64,000 nt of DNA from Stappia sp. TSB10P1A (GTDB lineage: Bacteria; Pseudomonadota; Alphaproteobacteria; Rhizobiales; Stappiaceae). The DNA is taken from the NCBI RefSeq assembly GCF_900185725.1, contig NZ_FYAU01000026.1, positions 433,785 to 497,784 on the forward strand. Direction: 5' to 3'. Under the pieces are notes generated by a model. The model did not search any database and was not told the origin of the DNA. It saw only the letters and a list, made by a program, of their open reading frames with translations. Of the stretch, positions 9,797-20,822 are shown one piece after another (position 1 is the stretch's first letter; each line of letters opens with the position of its first letter). The translations under genes were made by a program, and so were the position numbers.

Positions 9797-11383
9797 TCAG
9801 AAGGCCAGCGGCTTCGCCTGCTTCACATGCGGCAGCGAAGCGATCTTTGCCAGCACCGCCTCCGGCACCTCGCCGTCCACCTCGACCAGGCAGATCGCAT
9901 CCTCGCCCGGCGCCGTGCGGCCGAGGTTGAAAGTGGCGATGTTGACCCCGGCCTCGCCCAGGACCGTGCCGAGCTGGCCGATGAAGCCCGGCTTGTCCTC
10001 GTTGGTGACATAGAGCATGTGGGAGCCGAGCTCGGCTTCCATGTTGATGCCCTTCACCTGGATGACGCGCGGCTTGCCGTCGGAGAACACCGTGCCGGCG
10101 ACGGAGCGCTCCTGGCGCTCGGTCTTCACCGTCAGGCGGATATAGTTCTCATAGGCGCCAGCCTGGGCCCGGCGCACCTCTTCCACCATGATGCCGCGCT
10201 CGCGCGCCATCACCGGAGCCGAAACCATGTTGACGGTCTGCAGCAGCGGCTGCAGCACGCCGGTCAGCGCCGCTGCCGTCAGCGCCTTGATGTTCATCTC
10301 CGCGACGGCCCCCTCGTATTCGAGGCGGATGCCGCTGAGACTGGTCTCCGTCAGTTGGCCGGCGAAAGAGCCGAGCAGTTCCGCCAGCTTGACGAACGGG
10401 GTCAGGCGCGGCGCCTCCTCGGCGGTGATCGAGGGCATGTTGAGCGCGTTGGAAACGGCGCCCTTCATCAGGTAGTCCGACATCTGCTCGGCGACCTGCA
10501 GGGCGACATTCTCCTGCGCCTCGCTGGTCGACGCGCCCAGATGCGGGGTGCAGACCAGGTTGGGCGCGCCGAACAGCACGTTCTCCGTCGCCGGCTCGTC
10601 CACGAAGACGTCGACGCCGGCACCGCCCACCTTGCCGCTGTCCAGCGCCGCGCGCAGCGCCGCCTCGTCGACCAGCCCGCCGCGGGCGCAGTTGATGAGG
10701 ATGACGCCGTCGCGCATCTTCGCAATCGCCGCAGCATCGATGATATTGCGCGTCTTCTCGGTCAGCGGCGTGTGCAGCGAGATCACATCGGAGCGCGCCA
10801 GCAGCGTGTCGAGATCGACCTTTTCGACGCCGAGGTCGACGGCGCGCTCGTCGGACAGGAACGGATCGAACGCCACCACCCGCATCTTAAGCCCGATGGC
10901 GCGATCCGCGACGATGGAGCCGATATTGCCGCAGCCGATCAGACCGAAGGTCTTGGAGGTGATTTCCGCGCCCATGAAGCGCGACTTTTCCCACTTGCCG
11001 GCCTGGGTGGAGATATCGGCGGCCGGGATCTGGCGGGCGACGGCGAACATCATCGCGATGGCATGCTCGGCCGTGGTGATCGAATTGCCGAAGGGCGTGT
11101 TCATGACGATGACGCCCTTGGCGGACGCCGCCGGAATGTCGACATTGTCGACGCCGATGCCGGCGCGTCCGACCACCTTCAGCCGGTCGGTGGCGGCAAG
11201 CAGCTTCGCTGTCACCTTGGTGGCGGAGCGGATCGCAAGGCCGTCATAGTCGCCGATGGCGGCAAGCAGCGCGTCCTTGTCCTTGCCGAGATCCGGCCGG
11301 TAGTCGACCTCGACCCCGCGCGAGCGGAAAATCTCGACGGCGGCCTCGGACAGTTGATCGGAAATGAGAACCCTGGGGGCCAT
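9797..11383 (-). CDS. serA: D-3-phosphoglycerate dehydrogenase
   Basis: 528 residues, the long SerA type. Oxidises 3-phosphoglycerate to 3-phosphohydroxypyruvate with NAD+, the first step of serine synthesis. Visible parts: substrate domain (RSATKVTAKLL), Rossmann NAD-binding motif GLIGCGNIGSIVADRA, catalytic-region blocks INCARGG and CTPHLGASTSEAQENVA, an intervening allosteric-substrate-binding domain, and a C-terminal ACT domain (LYVTNEDKPGFIGQLG), which usually mediates serine feedback. The ATG follows GGGAGACTGACCT. It lies 88 bp downstream of serC on the same strand, so the two probably form an operon, with a hairpin at 11413-11436 in the gap. Confidence 0.97.
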   Translation of the reverse strand: MAPRVLISDQLSEAAVEIFRSRGVEVDYRPDLGKDKDALLAAIGDYDGLAIRSATKVTAKLLAATDRLKVVGRAGIGVDNVDIPAASAKGVIVMNTPFGNSITTAEHAIAMMFAVARQIPAADISTQAGKWEKSRFMGAEITSKTFGLIGCGNIGSIVADRAIGLKMRVVAFDPFLSDERAVDLGVEKVDLDTLLARSDVISLHTPLTEKTRNIIDAAAIAKMRDGVILINCARGGLVDEAALRAALDSGKVGGAGVDVFVDEPATENVLFGAPNLVCTPHLGASTSEAQENVALQVAEQMSDYLMKGAVSNALNMPSITAEEAPRLTPFVKLAELLGSFAGQLTETSLSGIRLEYEGAVAEMNIKALTAAALTGVLQPLLQTVNMVSAPVMARERGIMVEEVRRAQAGAYENYIRLTVKTERQERSVAGTVFSDGKPRVIQVKGINMEAELGSHMLYVTNEDKPGFIGQLGTVLGEAGVNIATFNLGRTAPGEDAICLVEVDGEVPEAVLAKIASLPHVKQAKPLAF

Positions 11384-11412
11384 AGGTCAGTCTCCCTGGC
11401 TTGCCGGACCAC

Positions 11413-11436
11413 GGTCCCGCGCCCTCGCGCGGGACC
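11413..11436 (-). other. Intercistronic hairpin in serC-serA
   Basis: Perfect 10-bp stem GGTCCCGCGC/GCGCGGGACC with a 4-base loop, between serC and serA. No U-tract. It may tune the relative amount of the two messages, and it shares its core with the hairpin after rpoH (1693-1715). Confidence 0.55.
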
Positions 11437-11471
11437 GGACGGCCTGTGTCGTCTGTCGTGTAGGGAAAGGC

Positions 11472-12647
<1,176 letters not shown>

Positions 12648-12690
12648 CTGACTACCCTTCCAGATAGGTGCTCCTCGTTGGGGAGGAGTG
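12648..12690 (-). ncRNA. Candidate serC leader RNA (serC motif)
   Basis: Read on the minus strand, two hairpins precede the serC start: CTCCTC-CCCAAC-GAGGAG (12688 to 12671), then CTATC-TGGAAG-GGTAG (12667 to 12652, one G-U pair) whose loop contains most of the GGAAGG ribosome-binding site. A conserved RNA, the serC motif, is known upstream of serC in alphaproteobacteria; two hairpins next to the start codon agree with that, but I matched it from memory and structure, not by a covariance search. Sequestering the ribosome-binding site would allow translational control. The rest of the gap to the outer-membrane protein gene (12691-12874) holds only a hairpin. Confidence 0.6.
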
Positions 12691-12789
12691 TCCCGCTGAC
12701 GGAGATAGCCGAAGCGCGTGTGGCCCGCAAGCGGTCAAAACGACGGAGCCGGTTGGGGGCCCCGATCGAAGGGAAGAGCAGAACGCACA

Positions 12790-12812
12790 GGACCGGGCAC
12801 AAGACCCGGTCC
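12790..12812 (-). terminator. Hairpin downstream of the outer-membrane protein gene
   Basis: Stem GGACCGGG/CCCGGTCC with a 7-base loop, 62 bases past the stop codon of the gene at 12875. No U-tract. It could separate that transcript from serC. Confidence 0.5.
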
Positions 12813-12874
12813 CATGACTGTCTCGACTGTCCATGGCAGCCACCCGCGGCGCCATGCCGCGGAGGGCGGTCCGA

Positions 12875-13672
12875 TCAGTATCGGGCGACGATCGGCTCCG
12901 GCATGAAGGTCGGGCCGGAGTTGAACGTGTATCGCATGCCGACCCGGAACTCGTGCGCGGCAAGATCCTGGTAGCGGATCTTGTAGGACGGATTGGCGCC
13001 GCCCGTGCTGAAGCTCTTGGTGTAGGCATTGCCGATGTTCAGGTAGCGGTAGCCGGCGTCGATCGCCCAGTTCGGCGTCAACTCATACGACCCGCCCGCC
13101 ATCAGCGCCCAGGAGAAGTTCCAGGTGCTGCCGCCCGGATACTTGCCGGAGGCGCCGTCCGGATTGAGGAACTTCACGTCGCTGGCGGTGACGTAGGACG
13201 TACCGATACCGCCGCCGACATAGGGCGTGAAGCCGGCCCAGGTGCCGAGGTCGACATAGCCGTTGACCAGGAAGGTCAGGACGTCGATCTTCGCCGTCTC
13301 CTTGGAGAACCCGCCAATGCCGGGGCCGCCGCACGGCGCCGGGCACGGCGCATAGCCGGTGACCTTGGCCGGGAACTCGTAGTCGACCGTCACGTCGGCG
13401 CGCAGATAGTCGCTGAACTTGTAGCCGACGCCGGCACCGATCATGCCGGTGCGGGCCATCTTCTCGTTCCGGAAGTGCAGCGGCCCGTAGGCAACGCTCG
13501 GGGTCTGGTAGATCTTGTAGCCGATGTCGCCACGCAGATACCACCCTCCCGTCACGACCGGCACCTGCGGAACATGCTCGATCACCGGGATCGGCATATC
13601 CGCTGCGTGGACGGCTGACGAGACGATCATCGCGACGCCAGCCAGGCACATTTTCTTGATTTGGCTGCTCAT
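12875..13672 (-). CDS. Outer-membrane beta-barrel protein (Omp25/31-like)
   Basis: 265 residues with a clear Sec signal peptide (MSSQIKKMCLAGVAMIVSSA, cleavage likely after AVHA). The mature part alternates short amphipathic strands rich in Gly, Tyr and Trp: GWYLRGDIGYKIY, GAGVGYKFSDYLRADVTVDY, FTPYVGGGIGTSYV, WAIDAGYRYLNIG, and HEFRVGMRYTF near the C-terminus. This is the architecture of the 8-stranded porin-like family found in rhizobial and Brucella outer membranes. A Cys-Pro-rich extracellular loop (APCPAPCGG) is unusual and could form a disulphide. The ATG has GAGGACCGAG upstream. About 100 bp upstream lies a CtrA-type box (13757-13772) in an AT-rich promoter region. Confidence 0.9.
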   Translation of the reverse strand: MSSQIKKMCLAGVAMIVSSAVHAADMPIPVIEHVPQVPVVTGGWYLRGDIGYKIYQTPSVAYGPLHFRNEKMARTGMIGAGVGYKFSDYLRADVTVDYEFPAKVTGYAPCPAPCGGPGIGGFSKETAKIDVLTFLVNGYVDLGTWAGFTPYVGGGIGTSYVTASDVKFLNPDGASGKYPGGSTWNFSWALMAGGSYELTPNWAIDAGYRYLNIGNAYTKSFSTGGANPSYKIRYQDLAAHEFRVGMRYTFNSGPTFMPEPIVARY

Positions 13673-13756
13673 GTCTCGGTCCTCGTAGGTGCGTCCGTAC
13701 AGTCTTCGTTTGCCGGCCGCGCACGTGAAACACGAGGCTAGATTTGCCGAAAATGC

Positions 13757-13772
13757 TTAAGGTGGGCTTAAC
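13757..13772. promoter_or_regulatory. Putative CtrA binding site upstream of the outer-membrane protein gene
   Basis: TTAA-GGTGGGC-TTAAC is an exact match to the alphaproteobacterial CtrA box TTAA-N7-TTAA(C). It lies 85 bases before the ATG, in an AT-rich stretch, with a further TTAACC at 13781-13786. CtrA is the master cell-cycle response regulator in this class. Confidence 0.5.
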
Positions 13773-13881
13773 CGTAAAATTTAACCGTGTTTTTTTACGT
13801 TAATGAAGAGTAAACAAAAGAAGAGAGAAATTGCGATAAGCAACAGTCTCCCCGCATCTTTGCAGACTGTTAACCATACGA

Positions 13882-13912
13882 AAGGGCCGCCTCCTTTCGG
13901 AAAGCGGCCCTT
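13882..13912 (-). terminator. Intrinsic terminator of glmM
   Basis: Stem AAGGGCCGC/GCGGCCCTT with an inner 4-bp stem; read on the minus strand it ends in CCCTTTCG, 32 bases past the glmM stop. Confidence 0.8.
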
Positions 13913-13943
13913 GCAGCTTGGCGAGCAGAACGACCGTTCGGCG

Positions 13944-15290
13944 TCAGGCGGCGGCGCGCGCCACCGCCGCGGCGATCCGGTCGACGACCCCGGTCAGCAC
14001 ATCCTCGTTGTCCGCCTCGCCCATCACACGGATCAGCGGCTCGGTGCCGGACGGACGGATGAGCAGGCGGCCGCTGGTGCCGAGCGTCTTGCGGCCATCC
14101 TCGATGGCCTGCTGCACGCCCGGATCGTCCAGCGGCGTGGCTCCGGAATAGCGGACATTGCGCAGGATCTGCGGCACCGGATCGAAGCGGCGGCAGACCT
14201 CGGAAACCGGCCGGCCGAGCTTGGAGACGCAGGCCAGCACCTGCAGCGCCGCGACAAGGCCGTCGCCGGTGGTGGCGAAGTCGGACAGGACGATATGGCC
14301 CGACTGTTCGCCGCCGACATTGTAGCCGTGCTGGCGCATGTGCTCGACCACATAACGGTCGCCGACCTTGGTGCGGGCAAGCGTCAGGCCGAGGCCGCCA
14401 AGATAGCGCTCCAGCCCGAGATTGGACATCACCGTGGCGACGATGCCGGAGGCCGCGAGGCGCCCGTCCTCCAGCCAGGACTGGGCGACAACGGCCATCA
14501 ACTGGTCGCCATCGACCACCTTGCCGTTCTCGTCGACGATGATCACCCGGTCGGCATCGCCATCGAGCGCGATGCCGATGTCGGCGCGCACCTCATGCAC
14601 CTTGCGGCACAGGGCATCGGTGTCGGTGGAGCCGCATTTCAGGTTGATGTTGTAGCCGTCCGGATCGACGCCGATGGCGATCACCTCGGCGCCGAGTTCC
14701 CACAGCACTTCGGGGGCGACCTTGTAGGCAGCGCCATTGGCGCAATCGACGACGATGCGCAGGCCGGCAAGGCTCATCTCCCGCGGCAGGGTGCGCTTGG
14801 CGAATTCGACATAGCGATCGCGCATGCCGTCGATGCGCTTGGCCCGGCCGAGATCGGAGGGAGAGGCAAGTTGCCGCGACAGGTCCTGCTCGATCAGCTT
14901 CTCGATCTCGCTTTCCGCCTCGTCGGAGAGCTTGTAGCCGTCGGGGCCGAAGAACTTGATGCCGTTGTCCTGGTAGGGGTTGTGCGAGGCGGAGATCATC
15001 ACGCCGAGATCGGCACGCACGGAGCGCGTCAGCATCGCCACCGCCGGCGTCGGCATCGGCCCGAGCAGCAGCACGTCGAGACCGACCGCCGTGAACCCGG
15101 CGACCAGCGCATTCTCGATCATGTAGCCGGACAGGCGCGTGTCCTTGCCGATCACCACCCGGTGGCGATGCGAGCCGTTGCGGAACGACAGACCGGCGGC
15201 CATGCCGACCTTGAGGGCGATGTCCGGGGTCATCGGCGCACGGTTGGCCGTGCCGCGAATGCCGTCGGTTCCAAAATACTTGCGCGTCAT
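13944..15290 (-). CDS. glmM: Phosphoglucosamine mutase
   Basis: 448 residues, as expected. Interconverts glucosamine-6-phosphate and glucosamine-1-phosphate on the route to UDP-GlcNAc for peptidoglycan and lipopolysaccharide. The protein starts [16 protein letters not shown]. The phosphoserine loop [18 protein letters not shown], the metal-binding DGDADR (in [16 protein letters not shown]), the sugar-binding GGEQSGH and the phosphate-binding [12 protein letters not shown] are all intact. I chose ATG 15290 because AGGGTCGAC precedes it and 52 upstream in-frame residues have no family similarity. Being downstream of ftsH on the same strand is a widespread arrangement, but a strong terminator separates the two, so glmM probably has its own promoter. 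Confidence 0.97.
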   Translation of the reverse strand: MTRKYFGTDGIRGTANRAPMTPDIALKVGMAAGLSFRNGSHRHRVVIGKDTRLSGYMIENALVAGFTAVGLDVLLLGPMPTPAVAMLTRSVRADLGVMISASHNPYQDNGIKFFGPDGYKLSDEAESEIEKLIEQDLSRQLASPSDLGRAKRIDGMRDRYVEFAKRTLPREMSLAGLRIVVDCANGAAYKVAPEVLWELGAEVIAIGVDPDGYNINLKCGSTDTDALCRKVHEVRADIGIALDGDADRVIIVDENGKVVDGDQLMAVVAQSWLEDGRLAASGIVATVMSNLGLERYLGGLGLTLARTKVGDRYVVEHMRQHGYNVGGEQSGHIVLSDFATTGDGLVAALQVLACVSKLGRPVSEVCRRFDPVPQILRNVRYSGATPLDDPGVQQAIEDGRKTLGTSGRLLIRPSGTEPLIRVMGEADNEDVLTGVVDRIAAAVARAAA

Positions 15291-15436
15291 GTCGACCCTG
15301 TCTTTTGCGGCGGGAGGCCAGCCGGTTCGGCCGGTCGGCACATCGGCCTGCGTCCGCGTGTCGGCCGCGCCGGCCTGTGGCCGGTCCCGCCCCCCAAGCG
15401 CGGCACGAACTCCAGCCCGGCCGGCGGTTCCTCCAT

Positions 15437-15466
15437 GTAGCACCAAGCTGCCAGAAAGGAGTTCAA
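15437..15466 (-). promoter_or_regulatory. Candidate glmM promoter
   Basis: On the minus strand TTGAAC (15466-15461), 18-base spacer, TGCTAC (15442-15437). It lies in the 310-bp ftsH-glmM gap (15291-15600), after the ftsH terminator and in its only AT-rich patch. The implied leader is about 140 bases. Only a moderate match. Confidence 0.35.
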
Positions 15467-15524
15467 AATTTGTTTTCGTTCGTTACAGCCCGGCAAGGCC
15501 GCGCGGGATCGCGCCGCCGCATGA

Positions 15525-15556
15525 AAACGGCCCGGCAGTCGCCTGCCGGGCCGTTT
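15525..15556 (-). terminator. Intrinsic terminator of ftsH
   Basis: Perfect 14-bp stem (15525-15538 with 15543-15556) around a TCGC loop, closed by AAA/TTT ends, 45 bases past the ftsH stop. Confidence 0.9.
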
Positions 15557-15600
15557 CGCGTTAACGGGAGGACGGCCTCGGGCCGTCAGCCGCGCAAGGA

Positions 15601-17529
<1,929 letters not shown>

Positions 17530-17590
17530 GAGCGGTTCCTTCACCGCGACATGGCGGCGGTCTGCGCTGGATAGACGTTCTTTAAGGCCA

Positions 17591-17619
17591 AGATAGGTCC
17601 GCCGAAAGGGGCTGCCAAG
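17591..17619 (-). promoter_or_regulatory. Candidate ftsH promoter, sigma-32-like
   Basis: On the minus strand CTTGGC (17619-17614), 17-base spacer, CTATCT (17596-17591), giving a leader of about 55 bases. CTTG at -35 and CTAT at -10 resemble alphaproteobacterial RpoH promoters; read one base later as TTGGCA with 16-bp spacing it would also suit the vegetative sigma factor. Confidence 0.45.
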
Positions 17620-17658
17620 GCGACGATGGAGATTCGCACGCAACAGGTCTCGTTTTTC

Positions 17659-18996
17659 TTAAAAATCTTCGACAGCGAACGGATTGGCGGCAAGTTCCGC
17701 CCGCCGCAGGCTTTCTTCCGGCCCGAAGGGAACCAGTCGGATCCGTGCGGGCGGCGTTCCGGCAAGGCCGGGACAATAGGCCGCATCGCCCGGCCCGAGC
17801 AGCAGGGGCGCGGCGGCGAAGGCCGGCGCGGGCCAGTCGCCCGCCGCCTTGCGGTCGATCCCGTGCTCCGAGAGCGTCCCCAGGGGCACGACACGAACCG
17901 CGTCGCCCCGCTCCACCTCCAGCAGGAAGCGCCGGTCGAAGACGGCCCGGCCGGGGCCGCGCAGCATCACCGGCGCAACTCCGCCCCGCCCCGGCTCGCG
18001 CCAGAAGACGATCTCGCCGCCGCGCCGGCGCGCCACCACGCCGGACAGTGTCGACTGGATCTCGGCATGTCGCGCCAGACGCTCCACCAGCCCCTCCAGC
18101 CGGGCGAGACGCGGCGGATAGGGCTCGCCGCCGGTCGCGGCCAGCAGCCTGGCGAAGAGGCGCAGCAGGCTCTCACGCGGCAGGGCGGCGATCGCCTCCA
18201 GCCGCAACCGCACCGGGCCGGCCGGATGGCGCAGGAGACCGGCGGCCAGCGCCGCGTCGACCTGCGCGTCGATGGCGGCTGCCGCCGAGGCCAGCCGCCC
18301 GGCGGTGGCGGCAAGCGTCGCGGCATCGAGCCCCTCTCGGGCCAGCGCCGGCATCAGGCGGCGCAGGCGGGTGCGCGCATAGGCCGGATCGTCATTGGAC
18401 GGGTCTTCGGCAAAGGCCTCGCCCGCCGCCCGGCAGGTGGCGACGAGGCTGGCCTTGGAGACGGCGAGCAGCGGCCGCAACACGGTCACGCAGGCCGCCT
18501 CCCCGTCGTGCCAGAGGCCCCGCGCCGGCATCGCCGCAAGGCCGTAGACACCGCTGCCGCGACCAAGGCGCAGCAGCAGCGTCTCCGCCTGATCGTCGAG
18601 ATGATGGGCGAGCACCAGCGCCTCGGCGCCGAGCTCTGCACTGGCCTCGACAAGCAGGGTCCGGCGCAGGTCGCGCGCCGCCGCCTGGCGATTGGCGGAG
18701 GGCTTGGGCGCTCGCGATGTCAGGACCCGGCAGGCAAGGCCGAGCCGGTCGCAAAGCTGCGCCACGGCACGGGCCTCATGCGCCGCTTCCGGGCGCAGGC
18801 CATGATCGACGGTCAGGACGTGAATGTCGGGAGGGGCGGTCCTGCGCGCGCGCCAGGCGGCGACAAGCAGCAACAGGGCCGTGGAATCGGGGCCGCCGGA
18901 AACGCCGAGGGCGAGCGAGCGAAACGATGTCAGCGGTGCAAGGAGGGCGTCGGCCTGCGTCTCGCAGACGGGCCGCGCGCGGTCAGACGCAGCCAC
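17659..18996 (-). CDS. tilS: tRNA(Ile)-lysidine synthetase
   Basis: About 445 residues. Attaches lysine to C34 of the CAU-anticodon tRNA(Ile), changing it from Met to Ile decoding; essential in most bacteria. The PP-loop ATP-pyrophosphatase motif LGVSGGPDSTALL is near the N-terminus, followed by VLTVDHGLRPEA and ALVLAHHLDDQAETLLLRL, all typical. The C-terminal half is the tRNA-binding region. No ATG is available: GTG at 18996 (14-base overlap with the end of cpoB) is chosen, and GTG at 19026 is an alternative adding 10 residues; neither has a strong Shine-Dalgarno, suggesting translation coupled to cpoB. The cpoB-tilS-ftsH order is standard for this lineage. Confidence 0.93.
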   Translation of the reverse strand: MAASDRARPVCETQADALLAPLTSFRSLALGVSGGPDSTALLLLVAAWRARRTAPPDIHVLTVDHGLRPEAAHEARAVAQLCDRLGLACRVLTSRAPKPSANRQAAARDLRRTLLVEASAELGAEALVLAHHLDDQAETLLLRLGRGSGVYGLAAMPARGLWHDGEAACVTVLRPLLAVSKASLVATCRAAGEAFAEDPSNDDPAYARTRLRRLMPALAREGLDAATLAATAGRLASAAAAIDAQVDAALAAGLLRHPAGPVRLRLEAIAALPRESLLRLFARLLAATGGEPYPPRLARLEGLVERLARHAEIQSTLSGVVARRRGGEIVFWREPGRGGVAPVMLRGPGRAVFDRRFLLEVERGDAVRVVPLGTLSEHGIDRKAAGDWPAPAFAAAPLLLGPGDAAYCPGLAGTPPARIRLVPFGPEESLRRAELAANPFAVEDF

Positions 18997-19987
18997 CGCT
19001 CTGCTGCTGGGCCTGGGCTTCGGCACGGATCGAGGTCGGCGCGCCCGGATACTTGGTCAGGAGTTCGCTGAAGGTGGCGCAGGCCGCGTCCTTCTGGCCG
19101 ATCCCCTTCAGCGACAGGCCGAGCTTCAGCAGGCTGTCGGTGACCTTCGAACTGTCGGGATAGTCGGTATAGCTCTTCAGGAAGGCGTCGGCCGCATCGC
19201 GGTACTGCTTGCGGGCATAGAGGCTCTCGCCAAGCCAGAACTGGGCATTGGCCGCCAGCGGATCATTCGGATGGTCCTGCAGGAAGCGCTTGAACCCGGC
19301 CTCCGCCCCGGCATAGTCGCCGGCCATGATCATCGAATAGGCGCCGTCATAGTCGCCGCGCGGCGATCCGCCGGACGGGACCGCCGCCATCTCGAATGTC
19401 TCCCGCGGCTGGCCGCCGGAGACGCCGGGGGGCAGGCTGTCCTGCCCTCCGCCGCCGGCAAATCCGCCCGGTTCGCTGGCAAAACCGCCCGTGCCCGACT
19501 GTCCGCGCGCCAAGGCCGAGAGGTCGAGCGGGCCCGCCCCGAGCCCTGCCGTCTCCTCCTGCTCGTAGCCACCTTCGGCGCCGAACTCGGCATCGCCCGA
19601 TCCATCGACGGAGAGTTGGCCGAGCGTGCCGGTGGCAGGGCCGTAGCTCTCGCCACCGCCCTGCAGGCCGGCCAGACTGCCGGCCTCTCCGCCCCCGGTA
19701 TCGGAGCGCTTGCGACCGCCCTGCTCCAACTGCTGGAAGCGGTACTCGTTGTCCTCCTGCATCCGCTGGAGCTGCTCCTGCAACTGTCGGATCTGGTAGG
19801 TAAGCTGCTCGATCTGGCCGGTCAGGCTCCGCACCTGCTCCTCGACCTGGTTGACCCGCACCGCCGCGTCGCCATCGTTGCGCGACCCGAAAAGCTGGGC
19901 CGACGCCGACTGCGGCAGTGCCAGGAGCACCACCAGCGCGAAGACGCCGGGTAGAATTCTGAACGCCATGGGTTTCAATCGCTTCAT
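18983..19987 (-). CDS. cpoB: Tol-Pal accessory protein CpoB (YbgF)
   Basis: 334 residues, periplasmic. CpoB coordinates peptidoglycan synthesis with Tol-driven outer-membrane constriction at division. Signal peptide FRILPGVFALVVLLALPQSA with cleavage near SASA; then a heptad-rich coiled coil (VEEQVRSLTGQIEQLTYQIR, continuing QLQEQLQRMQED) as in the trimerisation domain; a long Gly/Ser-rich linker (about residues 100-210); and a C-terminal TPR block with YDGAYSMIMAGDYAGAEAGF, DPLAANAQFWLGESLYARKQ and LLKLGLSLKGIGQKDAACAT. The family name YbgF applies. ATG 19987 has GGAGGACA upstream. It follows pal after a terminator-like hairpin, so it may be transcribed separately. Confidence 0.93.
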   Translation of the reverse strand: MKRLKPMAFRILPGVFALVVLLALPQSASAQLFGSRNDGDAAVRVNQVEEQVRSLTGQIEQLTYQIRQLQEQLQRMQEDNEYRFQQLEQGGRKRSDTGGGEAGSLAGLQGGGESYGPATGTLGQLSVDGSGDAEFGAEGGYEQEETAGLGAGPLDLSALARGQSGTGGFASEPGGFAGGGGQDSLPPGVSGGQPRETFEMAAVPSGGSPRGDYDGAYSMIMAGDYAGAEAGFKRFLQDHPNDPLAANAQFWLGESLYARKQYRDAADAFLKSYTDYPDSSKVTDSLLKLGLSLKGIGQKDAACATFSELLTKYPGAPTSIRAEAQAQQQSGGCV

Positions 19988-20114
19988 GCCTGTCCTCCGC
20001 CCGTGCGGCAGACGGGCGACCGCCCGTCCGTCCGCCTGAACGCAATAGCACAGGGCGCCGCGACTTCGGCCAAATTTTGACGCGGGCCAAGGCATGCCGT
20101 CGCAACGCCTCGCC

Positions 20115-20154
20115 TAAAACAAAGAGCGGCCGCAGCGGTTTCCCGCCCGGCCGC
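20115..20154 (-). terminator. Terminator after pal
   Basis: On the minus strand an outer stem GCGGCC/GGCCGC (20154-20126) encloses an inner GCGG-GAAA-CCGC hairpin, followed by CTCTTTGTTTT. Likely ends the tol-pal transcript before cpoB. Confidence 0.75.
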
Positions 20155-20196
20155 CCCGAAGGCAGATAGATCGTTGCCGAGGCGCTGTCGCGCCGA

Positions 20197-20682
20197 TCAG
20201 CTTCCGGCGTTGTCGAGCACGGTCACGCCGCGACGGTTCTGCGTCCAGCAGCTCTCGTCGTTGCAGACCGCGACCGGACGCTCCTTGCCGTAGGAGACCG
20301 TCTTGATCCGGTTGCCCGGGATGCCGCGCGCGACAAGATAGTTGCGCACCGCGTCGGCGCGCCTTGCGCCCAGCGCGATGTTGTACTGGCGCGTGCCGCG
20401 CTCGTCCGCATGGCCCTCGACCGTGACCGTGTAGCGGGCATAGCTGCGCAGCCACTGAGCCTGCTTGTCCAGCGTCGCCGTCGCCTGCGGCGTCAGCGTC
20501 GACTGATCCTCGTTGAAGAAGACACGGTCGCCGACATTGACCACGAAGTCCTGGCCGCTGCCGGGCTGGACGTTGCCGGTCAGGCCGTCCGGCTTGGTCT
20601 GCGCGCAGGCGGCGAGAAGCATCGCGCCCACAACGACAGAAGCAATGCGCGCGCTTCGGCTACGCATTCCGAGATTGATCAT
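20197..20682 (-). CDS. pal: Peptidoglycan-associated lipoprotein Pal
   Basis: 161 residues. Outer-membrane lipoprotein that binds peptidoglycan and, through TolB, links the outer membrane to the inner-membrane Tol motor. Signal peptide with lipobox LLAAC, so the mature protein begins at that Cys. The OmpA-like domain carries VFFNEDQSTLTPQA, VTVEGHADERGTRQYNIALG and GARRADAVRNYLVARG, the peptidoglycan-binding core of Pal. A single extra Cys pair near the C-terminus (VCNDESCW) is notable. ATG 20682 was chosen for its AGGAG at 9 bases; upstream in-frame codons overlap the promoter region. Last gene of tolQRAB-pal. Confidence 0.97.
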   Translation of the reverse strand: MINLGMRSRSARIASVVVGAMLLAACAQTKPDGLTGNVQPGSGQDFVVNVGDRVFFNEDQSTLTPQATATLDKQAQWLRSYARYTVTVEGHADERGTRQYNIALGARRADAVRNYLVARGIPGNRIKTVSYGKERPVAVCNDESCWTQNRRGVTVLDNAGS

Positions 20683-20822
20683 CAAACACACTCCTGATCC
20701 CCACCACCCCGACAGGGTAAACGCTTCTACAGCGAAACCGGTTAAGCGCGCGTTCATCAACATGGTTAACGAACTCTTGCGCGCCACAGACGCAAGGGTC
20801 GTTCAACCCTAGCGGCTGGCTC

